From Nitrospinaceae bacterium (lineage in GTDB: Bacteria > Nitrospinota > Nitrospinia > Nitrospinales > Nitrospinaceae), in the NCBI GenBank assembly GCA_028278405.1, contig JANQEK010000022.1:1-64000 (forward strand): DNA of 64,000 nucleotides, read 5' to 3'. The notes under the pieces are model-generated. The model was not told the DNA's origin. It was given only the letters and a program-made list of their open reading frames with translations, and made no database searches. The translations under genes were made by a program, and so were the position numbers. Below, one piece after another: positions 46,459-54,738 of this stretch (position 1 is its first letter; each line of letters begins with the position of its first letter).

Positions 46459-48666
46459 TTACCGCCTTCCTTCAAAGCAGTTATAAATGTGCTTAGGATT
46501 TCTCAAATGGAATTTAGTGTATTCCATTAATGTTTTGATGGTGTCATCGGTCGCAGCGCCTCTCATGTGCTTTTCGAGCTCCCGGCTCCCTTTTTTGATC
46601 AAAAGGAGAACCGCACGAAATGCGCGGAGTTTTTGTCGCTTGGACATGCTCGTCTCTTTACCAAAGAACTTTCTCAAAAGGATGGTTCGAATGTGGTCCA
46701 AGTGCAAACTCATTAACTTCCCGTCTGCGGGATCGTATGCTACGGCGCCCACCCGAACGAATCGGTCATCCACATCTGCAACGTTAATCAGCTTGTTTAA
46801 AACACACTTCGCAACGTCTGCAAAATCAGGATCAACAAAAACTTCATCAACCAGCGCTCGATCCTCCATCAAATCCTTGGCTTCAAGTAGGATATCCTTG
46901 AGTTGCTCTTTCGCCGATTGGGCATAGTCCAACTTGATTTCGACCCCGCGCCATCCCCCCGCTCGCGTATTATCCCCAACGTCAGAAATTGCCGGCACTT
47001 TTCCGGCGGGTCTTATTTCGAACTCGAGCCGCCGAATCAGGGAACTGCCCTCGCCGTTTGAGCTCTCCCAGTGTTTCTCGATCGACCGCTTAAGCAGGGC
47101 TTCGACGACTCGTGCTCGCTGTTCGCTGAGACGCCTGTTGAAACCCAATGAGCCAACGGAATCAGTAAATCCAGTTAGGATAATCCTCGTTATCGGCCGG
47201 AAGTTTTGCCACGCGACACTTCGAATCCATGAATCCGCTATATGACGAGCCACGAGCTTAATTTTGTTTCTATGCTTGTTAGTAGGTGTACTCTTTCCAA
47301 ATGGGAAATTGTCCAAATGGATGACGTCATCTGGAACAATCGATTTGAGTAAAGATCTATTGACTGGAAAGATAATTGTTACCAGAAAGAATGTCCTATC
47401 CTGGTCGGTAGTAGCGTGGCTGGCGAGTGGTTGGAGATTGATTTGAAAATTTGTTTCCAGTGACGATTGATAGGTCATTCTAAAGAACTGATTCACCCAA
47501 GGACGGTTGGGTTGCTGAATTCGCTTGACGATATAATCTTTCATATGACTAGTCGGATGAAACTGGAAATCAAGGGCTTTTAAATCCTGGATATCGAACT
47601 TGAACAAATCAATTCTAACTTCCGCGCGTGGTGCAATATGCGGAAGGTTTTTGAGGTCGAATGTTAAACGACGAACCCAAGAAGGCGCATCGATCCTTTT
47701 CATGCGCTTGAGTAGCCAGAGTGTATTCTTTGATGGGAGGTCAACCTTGAGGCTGGCTAACCGGGTTGCTTTTAAGTCTGCAGCTATTTCTGGAAACGAC
47801 CTGGGCTTATTGTCTGTTATATCCGCTTTGTACTTAACAAATCGATTGATTTCGGGTGGAAAACTGACATATGTAACGAGGAGGGTCATTAACTTTTCAG
47901 CTGGCGGGAGAGAGTTGACGTGGGTAACGCTAATCATTCTGTCCAAGCTGATGCCCAGTTTTTCTTCGATAAACCCTTTCCCAAATGTTGCTTCTTCTAT
48001 GTTACCCCATGTACCCACCCAAATAGGACAACCTGACAGAACAGTACCGTGTCGATTCCAGACATGTTGGTCTACCGCGAGGTCTATGTCGCTTCTCGAC
48101 ACACCCCATAGATCCCGCATCAGTTCGACCGTCACATTCACCTCAGGGATCTCGGTCGTCAGATCATCCAATGAAATCGTGAGATTCTCCGAGAACCTGC
48201 CAAGGATCCATGTAATGCGTTCAGTAGGCACCCGGATTCTCCCGTGTGCCAATCGAGCTAACTTGATTTTCTTCTTGCGTAAACGGTTGAAGAATTGAGC
48301 GCGCCGGCTTCTCCGAAGCATACGCCACCGTTTCTTCCAACTATCGAGGGTAAATCGTCTTGGAAACTTCGGACACTTAGCAGGAGTTTCCTGCTCGAAT
48401 AACTTGTCTGAACCAGGGTTCTCATATTCAAAAATATCCTCTTCAAGTTCAGTTTGCAGGATAGTCCAACTCTTCAATATTTCCTGATCGGCTGTGCCAT
48501 CCGTTAATGGGGCGTCCAAAAGCTCTAAGAACGGATTTTCAACAGATTCCAGGTATACATTCAACTCATTCTCATCGGATATTTGAACGAATTGATCCAA
48601 GAAAGGGGAATCTATATGATCTTCTCGACTCTTTTCCGATTCGAGGAAACCCGGCCAATTCGACAT
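46459..48666 (-). CDS. SPFL-tagged protein with OmpA-like domain
   Basis: A 735-residue protein. SPFLDQF lies at 20-26 and a second NPFLE at 44-48, inside an acidic leader (1-95). A basic segment (about 100-147, RRSRRAQFFNRLRKKKIK) follows, then a large region of unknown fold. An OmpA_C-like domain spans roughly 445-600, with GFTDSVGSLGFNRRLSEQRA; its Asp502 and Arg517 are the residues that normally bind peptidoglycan. No signal peptide or membrane segment is seen, which is unusual for OmpA-like domains. The C-terminal 130 residues are helical and unknown. It is fifth in the operon. Confidence 0.8.
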   Translation of the reverse strand: MSNWPGFLESEKSREDHIDSPFLDQFVQISDENELNVYLESVENPFLELLDAPLTDGTADQEILKSWTILQTELEEDIFEYENPGSDKLFEQETPAKCPKFPRRFTLDSWKKRWRMLRRSRRAQFFNRLRKKKIKLARLAHGRIRVPTERITWILGRFSENLTISLDDLTTEIPEVNVTVELMRDLWGVSRSDIDLAVDQHVWNRHGTVLSGCPIWVGTWGNIEEATFGKGFIEEKLGISLDRMISVTHVNSLPPAEKLMTLLVTYVSFPPEINRFVKYKADITDNKPRSFPEIAADLKATRLASLKVDLPSKNTLWLLKRMKRIDAPSWVRRLTFDLKNLPHIAPRAEVRIDLFKFDIQDLKALDFQFHPTSHMKDYIVKRIQQPNRPWVNQFFRMTYQSSLETNFQINLQPLASHATTDQDRTFFLVTIIFPVNRSLLKSIVPDDVIHLDNFPFGKSTPTNKHRNKIKLVARHIADSWIRSVAWQNFRPITRIILTGFTDSVGSLGFNRRLSEQRARVVEALLKRSIEKHWESSNGEGSSLIRRLEFEIRPAGKVPAISDVGDNTRAGGWRGVEIKLDYAQSAKEQLKDILLEAKDLMEDRALVDEVFVDPDFADVAKCVLNKLINVADVDDRFVRVGAVAYDPADGKLMSLHLDHIRTILLRKFFGKETSMSKRQKLRAFRAVLLLIKKGSRELEKHMRGAATDDTIKTLMEYTKFHLRNPKHIYNCFEGRR

Positions 48667-48695
48667 TATTTTTCCATTAGTTTTAATTTATTCGC

Positions 48696-48709
48696 CAGGG
48701 TTAACCCTG
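48696..48709. promoter_or_regulatory. Perfect 14-bp palindrome upstream of the OmpA-like gene
   Basis: CAGGGTTAACCCTG is a perfect dyad in the 108 bp between two operon genes, 29 bp before the OmpA-like gene start. It could be an operator or an mRNA hairpin. A single copy is seen. Confidence 0.3.
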
Positions 48710-48774
48710 CTTTTCAAATAAGCAAACTTAATACTTCGACGGATAATGCGCTTTATGGCTGCAACCTTAATGCA

Positions 48775-50049
48775 TCAGGCCGGACTGGCGGCAGGGACCG
48801 CACCGTTTCCGTTTGATCTTGCCTGAGCCGGTGATTGAGGTGCCACCCTCTTGGCTTTCAAGTCTCTTTCCGTTGCTTCGGACCAGTGATAAATAATTTC
48901 ATTCAAATCTTGACTAACAGGCCCTGCTCCATACAGTGTAGGAACATTGGCTGGGTTATTGTAAATTTGTCCCTCAACTTGGAGCAACAGGTTGGACAAT
49001 CGATCCGCCATCTCAAAATAGTTTTCCGCTTTAGGATGCATGGGCACTCCGACTTTTTCTGAGATTTTTCGTAATCTTTCATGCGGACTTTGGCCGTCTG
49101 CCTGCAAGTCCACCACAATGGGAGAATCATATTCGACTGTTAAATGAAGCCACGACATGGTCGAAGTAAAAATAAATTCTTCCCGGCTCAGGTTTCCGCC
49201 TCTCCTTCTGGCCCTTAAATGGTCACTAAGTCTTTGGCAGCTGTTTCGAATGGCAGTGTCATTGGTGGGACGAGGCCCCGCTGAATTGTTTTGGTTCTCT
49301 ATTCCCACCCAAACTTCACGCAGAAGTTCCTCCAAGGTTGGTGCAAAATCCCGGTTGGATGCTTCTGGCTTTGTATAGGGGTAGTCCTGGTTATTTTCCT
49401 TACCGTGATTTAAATCCATCCCAAACATTCGGTAATAGGAGTTTCGGCGGGATGCCCGTATGTCCGGACGAATATTGCTGTGAATACTGGTGGCCCAGTT
49501 GGAAGGATCATTTGAATAAAACAGCTTCTCGGTCGCCGACAGCCAATCAGGCGAACCGGCGGCATTTGGAAAACCCAGGCGTTCCCCATGTGAGTAATCG
49601 AACAAGACTTTTCGAAAAATTTCATAAATTCCGGTATTCTCAATCATGTACGCATAAATCATGTGCCGCCATCTATAGGAACCAGCAGGATAAATGTTAG
49701 CCACAGCAACAGTTTGCCCTGCGCCTGGTGGGGCTATACGAGCAGCTCCAGGCACATCATCCCCATCTTGATCCTGCGGAATAGCTCCAGCATTACCAGC
49801 AATAAACCAATTCAGGGGACTAATGAATCGGTTTGCTACACCGGGTACAGGTATTCTCAATTGGTCTCGGGGATCCGGGGTTTTTCCTCGAGGGGAATTC
49901 GTCAATGCCGCGCCAAAAGGAACCGCGCCCCGGGATTCCCAGAGCCTTATCATTAAATCCGACAACTGGTCCGGATGAAACGAAAAAACCCTATTCCATT
50001 GTGCCGGGACAGGTGGAAGAGCCAGAAAGTTAGCCAATCTCCTAAACAT
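48775..50049 (-). CDS. Unknown protein of the sigma-54 operon (424 aa)
   Basis: A 424-residue protein that I do not recognise. The N-terminus (MFRRLANFLALPPVPAQWN) is amphipathic, not a signal peptide. The middle is rich in aromatic and His residues (YRWRHMIYAYMIENTGIYEIF, NSYYRMFGMDLNHGKEN). A helical region with HLRARRRGGNLSREEF follows, and the tail is low-complexity (QARSNGNGAVPAASPA). It lacks an SPFL tag. The site AGAGG precedes the ATG by about 9 bp. It is fourth in the operon, with 110 bp before it. Its high content of Trp, Tyr and Asn suggests a folded, secreted or structural protein, which is inference. Confidence 0.75.
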   Translation of the reverse strand: MFRRLANFLALPPVPAQWNRVFSFHPDQLSDLMIRLWESRGAVPFGAALTNSPRGKTPDPRDQLRIPVPGVANRFISPLNWFIAGNAGAIPQDQDGDDVPGAARIAPPGAGQTVAVANIYPAGSYRWRHMIYAYMIENTGIYEIFRKVLFDYSHGERLGFPNAAGSPDWLSATEKLFYSNDPSNWATSIHSNIRPDIRASRRNSYYRMFGMDLNHGKENNQDYPYTKPEASNRDFAPTLEELLREVWVGIENQNNSAGPRPTNDTAIRNSCQRLSDHLRARRRGGNLSREEFIFTSTMSWLHLTVEYDSPIVVDLQADGQSPHERLRKISEKVGVPMHPKAENYFEMADRLSNLLLQVEGQIYNNPANVPTLYGAGPVSQDLNEIIYHWSEATERDLKAKRVAPQSPAQARSNGNGAVPAASPA

Positions 50050-50159
50050 GGTTTGTTTCCTCTTAAAAGGGTTACAAGTAATTAACCATATATTTCAAAA
50101 TTGCCTGGAAGCAAAAATATTTTCTTCGCAAATTCTTCACAAAGACCATCATTAATAAT

Positions 50160-50636
50160 TTAGGGGGATAAGTTCTTTCTTAATTTTTCGTATTCATCAA
50201 TAGTATTTTTCACTTCTTTGCTGAACACCGCCTTTGGTTCTGTATTTTTAACCAGGCCTTCCAAACTTTTCTCAATTTTATCTAAATTGATATTTATATT
50301 TTTTCCAGATTCAATTTGCTTTCCGGTATTCGCTAGACACGCAAAAATTTCTGCGAATCCATATAAAAAAATCTTCCTGTCTATTTTTGTCGCTATTGGT
50401 TTTAACCCGTAAAACAAATTGTTTAATTCGTATTGAATTTTATACAAAAATTCCTGCATATCATCTTTGTTTGTTAATAGATTTGCGTCATCCACTATAG
50501 CCACCAAGTCTCTCACAGCTCGATGAAAACAATTCCTTATATCTTCATCGGTTTCAAACAACTGTGTATGGCCAACTAGGCCCGCTAAGTTTTTCGCCAT
50601 TTCATTTAAGTCCCTCATATCTTGATCGCTTTCCAT
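50160..50636 (-). CDS. Small helical protein of the sigma-54 operon
   Basis: A 158-residue, mostly helical cytoplasmic-type protein. It starts MESDQDMRDLNEMAKNLAGLVGHT and has regular charged heptads through residue 150, with KNININLDKIEKSLEGLVKN in the second half. There is no tag, signal or catalytic motif. A good GGAG ribosome site lies 7 bp before the ATG. It sits between the metalloprotease-like gene (37 bp) and the 424-residue gene. A chaperone-like or immunity-like role would fit a small partner in an effector operon, but nothing in the sequence proves it. Confidence 0.7.
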   Translation of the reverse strand: MESDQDMRDLNEMAKNLAGLVGHTQLFETDEDIRNCFHRAVRDLVAIVDDANLLTNKDDMQEFLYKIQYELNNLFYGLKPIATKIDRKIFLYGFAEIFACLANTGKQIESGKNININLDKIEKSLEGLVKNTEPKAVFSKEVKNTIDEYEKLRKNLSP

Positions 50637-50673
50637 CTACTTTCTCCAAATAAAGTTGATCGTAAATTTTCCA

Positions 50674-51930
50674 TTAAGCGGCGATGGACAAGCCGCCGAG
50701 TCGGGATAACCATAGTCGTTGTTTTTCCATTAAAGGCTGGACCTCATCGGGCGTTGTGGCAATTTTCAATCCTCCCAGTGCCAGCAATCGAATATTTTCC
50801 CTGGCCAGCCAGAAACGCGAATTGTAAAGTGCGGCGCCTCCCTGGGTCTCCAATCGAGCCAAAGCAACCGGGCTGACCCGTTTAGGATCCAACCAATCGA
50901 CAAGGGATTTCCCTCCGAATGCCCTCATAGGGTGTGACAGAGTCAAATCCGCAATTCTGGGAAGAAGAGGGATGGACCTTTCGAGCAAGGACCTTAACTC
51001 TCCTCCGGCTTCAACCAGCGGATAGGTATGAACCCAGGCCTCCTGCAAATCGTCCCAGGGCCCTGCCCCATAAAACCGACGGCACATTTGTATCCCCAAA
51101 AGAAGACGAATATAACCAACGGGATGCGGGTCTCCAGGAATCAGCCTGAAAACGTACCGATTTCCACCCGCCAGAACGTTATGCAACCCGGATATGGATG
51201 CATACCCTGTATGGACAAATGCAAAAGCATCGGCAGCTATTTCTGAGGCCCAAGCTGCCCAGGTTTCCGCCAGTTCCTCGGACTCTTGATCCAATCCGCT
51301 TCTTAAAATCTCTCTCAGTTCGTTGTTCCAATTAAGGATATGCGCCACATTGTGGCCGGCCTCATGTAAGCAACTGGTCCACAATTGGTTGTGACGGACG
51401 ATTTTTATTGCCGCGACAGGATTAGTGGTTCCAGGATCCCATAGCCGCATACCAAATTTCAGCGTGGCCGCCCCTAAACCCTTGTCCAGATAAACCAAAA
51501 CAGGTGGTGTCTCGAAACCCAAAGGGTTGAGGATGGCGGCCATGCTGTTTCGGGTTATCTGGTCCAAGGCTGCCAATATTGCCCCAGTTTCAGAATCGGT
51601 TCTTGTATTTACTGCATCTCCAAAAAAATCCAGTGTGGTTTCCACTCTGAAGTATTCGGATCGAAACCCATGAAGCAAATTGTTGATCCTCTCCCAATCC
51701 CTTTCAGAGGAAATTGAATTCACCAGGGTTTGCATAAGAATTGCACGAGCCTGAAGCCGGGATAATGTGTTTTTAAGTTCCCCTCGAATAGCCAATCCCA
51801 GGTAATCTTCCAAGCGTCCCCAAGCCTGTTTGGAAGCCAGAGTCTCAAAGTTTCCAAGCCCGGAAGCCGCTACCGACCAGTGGCTGACCTGTTGTTTCAA
51901 CAGTTTTGTTAATATTCTCAAATTATTCAT
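50674..51930 (-). CDS. HExxH metalloprotease-like protein
   Basis: A 418-residue protein when started at ATG 51930 (MNNLRILTKLLKQQ), which overlaps the stop of the 829-residue gene by 8 bp. The frame is open 57 bp further, but that would lie inside the neighbour. HEAGHNVAHIL (189-199) is an HExxH zinc motif, and E230-IAAD-F, 37 residues later, is a plausible third ligand in a gluzincin-like layout. There is no signal peptide or SPFL tag. The gene is translationally coupled to its upstream neighbour. Peptidase activity is inferred from the motif and not from a family match. Confidence 0.75.
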   Translation of the reverse strand: MNNLRILTKLLKQQVSHWSVAASGLGNFETLASKQAWGRLEDYLGLAIRGELKNTLSRLQARAILMQTLVNSISSERDWERINNLLHGFRSEYFRVETTLDFFGDAVNTRTDSETGAILAALDQITRNSMAAILNPLGFETPPVLVYLDKGLGAATLKFGMRLWDPGTTNPVAAIKIVRHNQLWTSCLHEAGHNVAHILNWNNELREILRSGLDQESEELAETWAAWASEIAADAFAFVHTGYASISGLHNVLAGGNRYVFRLIPGDPHPVGYIRLLLGIQMCRRFYGAGPWDDLQEAWVHTYPLVEAGGELRSLLERSIPLLPRIADLTLSHPMRAFGGKSLVDWLDPKRVSPVALARLETQGGAALYNSRFWLARENIRLLALGGLKIATTPDEVQPLMEKQRLWLSRLGGLSIAA

Positions 51931-54412
51931 CGACTCGAAATCCTGGGAAAATGCGTATCTGCCATTTGGGAAAAGGTCTAAAAACATTGATCACTTCAAT
52001 CGGGTTGGGCACCTGACCACCCAACAGGGACCTAAGTGGAGCAACTTCCAGGAATGTGATCGCAAGGGTCACACCATCAGCTGGATCCTCTTGAGCCCGA
52101 CTGAATTCTTGGATTTTCTCCTTCAAAAAATCTCCTATAGCCTTAAGAACCCATTCGGCAATTTTTGAAAGAATGTAGGATTTGAGCCACGACGGTAACC
52201 GGGACCACACGGCAATGAGCCCTTGCGCAAATTCCTCTGGAGCATTTGCCTCCCTGATAGATTTTATGCTCGTTCCTTTAGAGACAGCCTCTTCAATAAA
52301 TTTGTCCAGAATTTCCTTTAGAAGAGGAAGAACCATTGATACCGGCCCCCCGCCGGGTCTCATTATTTGGGCAATTTTTTCAGCGACCACTTCGCTAAGA
52401 AACATATAGAGCGTAATGTTCGCTTCTGAAAAATTAAAAGTCAAAGACGCCTGACTGGCCCGGCTCCCTCCAGCCGCAATCGTTCCCGGATCCGTGCGAT
52501 CTACAGTCACGGCTCTAACACCCTCTAAATAATAAAACCTTTGATTCATACCGATTCTGTGACGCTTTTTGAGGAATTGTGGATGTGCGTCAAAACCCAG
52601 AAGGGGTTGGCCCAAGATATGCCCGGCGGCCTCTCGGGTCAGAGGATGAAGTTGAGACCATGCGGCAGGAGATGCGTTTCCCAACCCCGGAACGTCTTTT
52701 TCGTGTTTGCTGATTTTACTTAGCCAAGTTCCAGGGATGGCTTTATAAATGTGGACTCGCACACGGAAGGGGGAGTATGTTGCCCCGAGTCGAGTTTGAA
52801 GAAAATCATCCAAAGTGGAACCCCCGAACGTCTTAACAGCTTTCGCTGTTTGCTGAGAGATGGTCACTTCAGGGATATGTGTGTATTTTTCGTAAGCGGG
52901 CGTTCTCCCCTCCGGCATGGGCTTCCACACTCCCTGCCCGTCCATGGTTTCCCGCAATTCCTGCTTTAGAAACCGGGAGGGTAAGGTAGCCGCCGCAGCT
53001 TCTTCAAATGCTTTAACTACAAACCCTGAAAGAAATTCCCCTCCCTCATCAGTTTCAAAAACAAACGGTGGAGCAAAATTTAATTTGAGTACTGTTTCTT
53101 CAACCGTCTGGGCAAGAGCGGTTGCCGCCATCCCGCTTTCCAAATCAGGGGCTGCTTCCAATTTTACTGCCCTCATCCCCAGATCTACCAGGGCTCTGGA
53201 CAAGGGTGTTGCTGCTCTCCTACCCACAAATCGCCTTATCAGTCTCGCTACAAGTCTGGCGATTAGATTGACAACCCTTCGACGACCTGCCAGTTTGATC
53301 CCGACTTTTAAAACAGGAAGTATCGCCGGTATAAACCTTTCAAGATGAGGAGTCGGATCTTCTCCCTCCTCAAGCGTGCTGATATTCTGAATAAAGCGAT
53401 CTCTCTCCTGCTCCAGCCGCTGTAAAGAGTTTTCCACCGGTTTTTCGGCTTCGGCTTCATATTGACTAGCAACCAAATCCTCCTCCGACTCACTTTCTGC
53501 TGTGATTATTTGAGCTATGCTGGCATCCAGCTCCTGTTGAATAATTGCAAAGTCCGCGGTGGCAGAATCCTCCGGTTCTAAAACTGCTTCCAATGCAACA
53601 ACAGAATCATAGCTTTCTCCGAGAAATCTTTTTCTCAGCCGTTCCGCGATCGGTCTAAGCGAGGAGGGCAGTTTATTGATCACTGTTCGCAAAAGTCTTT
53701 TGAGAACAGGACGAATAAGACGTTTCAACTTTCTGATTATGGGCTTCAAAATCAACCCAAGCCCCAGTTTACCTATTGCTTTAATCCCTCTTTTAATTCC
53801 TCTGATTCCTTTTTTTATCCCTCTTTTTACTTTTTTAGCTACGGAACCCACCGCTTTTTTGGCTTTTTTCCATAACTTTTTAAAAAAATCTTCAAAAACA
53901 GGGTTCTGGGGATAGGATGGGGCAAATTGATCCATGAAGCTTTCCAACTGGGCTTCACTCATAGAATCAATATCTTGGCCTTCAAATGCACTTTCGAGGG
54001 CATTTATGGAGCTTTCCCATTCTTGTATCACCGGTCCATAATTTTCACGAACAAAAGTTTCGATAACAACTTCTTGTGTTTCCATGTTTTCCTGGGTTTC
54101 GATCAGTGATTCTTCAAGAATGTCACCGGCTTCATTGGCCAAATTAAAAAGAGCGTCGTTGAATTCTTCTTCATATAGAAAGTTCATCACTTCAACAACT
54201 TGTCCGGTTTCACTTTCAACGGACTCATCACGGTTCAATATTTCAAATTGTGACAAGAAAGGTGACTGAGGGGTTTCGTCTAAAAAACTACTGCTTTGGC
54301 TTTCTTCTTCTGCTCTTTGATCCATACTATAATTAGTGAAAGGGGTTTCCGGCTCCCACTGCGGTAAAGTTTCCATTGCAGTATTCTCTTCCAAATCATT
54401 TGTTCCAGTCAT
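51923..54412 (-). CDS. Large SPFL-tagged protein with cationic amphipathic segment (first gene of the sigma-54 operon)
   Basis: An 829-residue protein. The acidic leader (1-165) has ETPF, SSFLDE (41-46) and SPFLSQF (50-56). At 171-265 comes a Lys/Arg-rich amphipathic stretch (FEDFFKKLWKKAKKAVGSVA, then KRGIKKGIRGIKRGI and IIRKLKRLIRPVLKRLL), typical of membrane-active helices. A second acidic region (about 275-350), another Arg-rich hydrophobic segment (about 365-410) and a long C-terminal domain of unknown fold follow. There is no signal peptide. The ribosome site AGGAGG is strong. It is the first gene after the -24/-12 promoter at 54511-54526. Function is unknown. Confidence 0.8.
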   Translation of the reverse strand: MTGTNDLEENTAMETLPQWEPETPFTNYSMDQRAEEESQSSSFLDETPQSPFLSQFEILNRDESVESETGQVVEVMNFLYEEEFNDALFNLANEAGDILEESLIETQENMETQEVVIETFVRENYGPVIQEWESSINALESAFEGQDIDSMSEAQLESFMDQFAPSYPQNPVFEDFFKKLWKKAKKAVGSVAKKVKRGIKKGIRGIKRGIKAIGKLGLGLILKPIIRKLKRLIRPVLKRLLRTVINKLPSSLRPIAERLRKRFLGESYDSVVALEAVLEPEDSATADFAIIQQELDASIAQIITAESESEEDLVASQYEAEAEKPVENSLQRLEQERDRFIQNISTLEEGEDPTPHLERFIPAILPVLKVGIKLAGRRRVVNLIARLVARLIRRFVGRRAATPLSRALVDLGMRAVKLEAAPDLESGMAATALAQTVEETVLKLNFAPPFVFETDEGGEFLSGFVVKAFEEAAAATLPSRFLKQELRETMDGQGVWKPMPEGRTPAYEKYTHIPEVTISQQTAKAVKTFGGSTLDDFLQTRLGATYSPFRVRVHIYKAIPGTWLSKISKHEKDVPGLGNASPAAWSQLHPLTREAAGHILGQPLLGFDAHPQFLKKRHRIGMNQRFYYLEGVRAVTVDRTDPGTIAAGGSRASQASLTFNFSEANITLYMFLSEVVAEKIAQIMRPGGGPVSMVLPLLKEILDKFIEEAVSKGTSIKSIREANAPEEFAQGLIAVWSRLPSWLKSYILSKIAEWVLKAIGDFLKEKIQEFSRAQEDPADGVTLAITFLEVAPLRSLLGGQVPNPIEVINVFRPFPKWQIRIFPGFRVDE

Positions 54413-54510
54413 CCAAACCTCCTATGGGTTAAAACCAAATCAAAATCGGATTTAGTGGGGTTGCTACTCCATTAACCTCACAGTCACAGCTCTTTCTTAA
54501 GGAGGGCAAA

Positions 54511-54526
54511 GCAAATTACATACCAA
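54511..54526 (-). promoter_or_regulatory. Sigma-54 (-24/-12) promoter of the SPFL operon
   Basis: On the minus strand TTGGTATGTAATTTGC has GG and GC separated by exactly 10 bp, as in the consensus TGGCAC-N5-TTGC. It matches at TGG-A and TTGC. It lies 99 bp upstream of the first operon gene and directly downstream of a gene for a sigma-54 activator, which raises the chance that it is real. Confidence 0.65.
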
Positions 54527-54738
54527 GCGCCAGCGCTCATTGAGCCTTTATTATTAGAGCCTTCACTTTGCTGCCTTGAGGTTTGAGGGGTGTATATTTG
54601 TCAGGTAAGCCGAGTTCTATTAGAATTCGTTGAAAACAAAGAAATAATGCGAGGAAAATTTTGTCCCATTTTGGGGTCATTTTATACCCACAACCAATGG
54701 GCATACCTTTTGGAAAGGAATATTTTTTTCTGGTTGTG

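Noticed and set aside
44624-54412. Phage tail or contractile injection structural genes in the accessory operon
   Set aside because: I looked for sheath, tube, baseplate, spike and AAA+ ATPase features among the six genes and found none. Any link to such a machine would have to be made outside the window.
54689-54738. CACAACCA...TGGTTGTG inverted repeat downstream of the activator gene as a terminator
   Set aside because: The arms are 34 bp apart and no T-run follows on the minus strand, so a terminator call is not supported.
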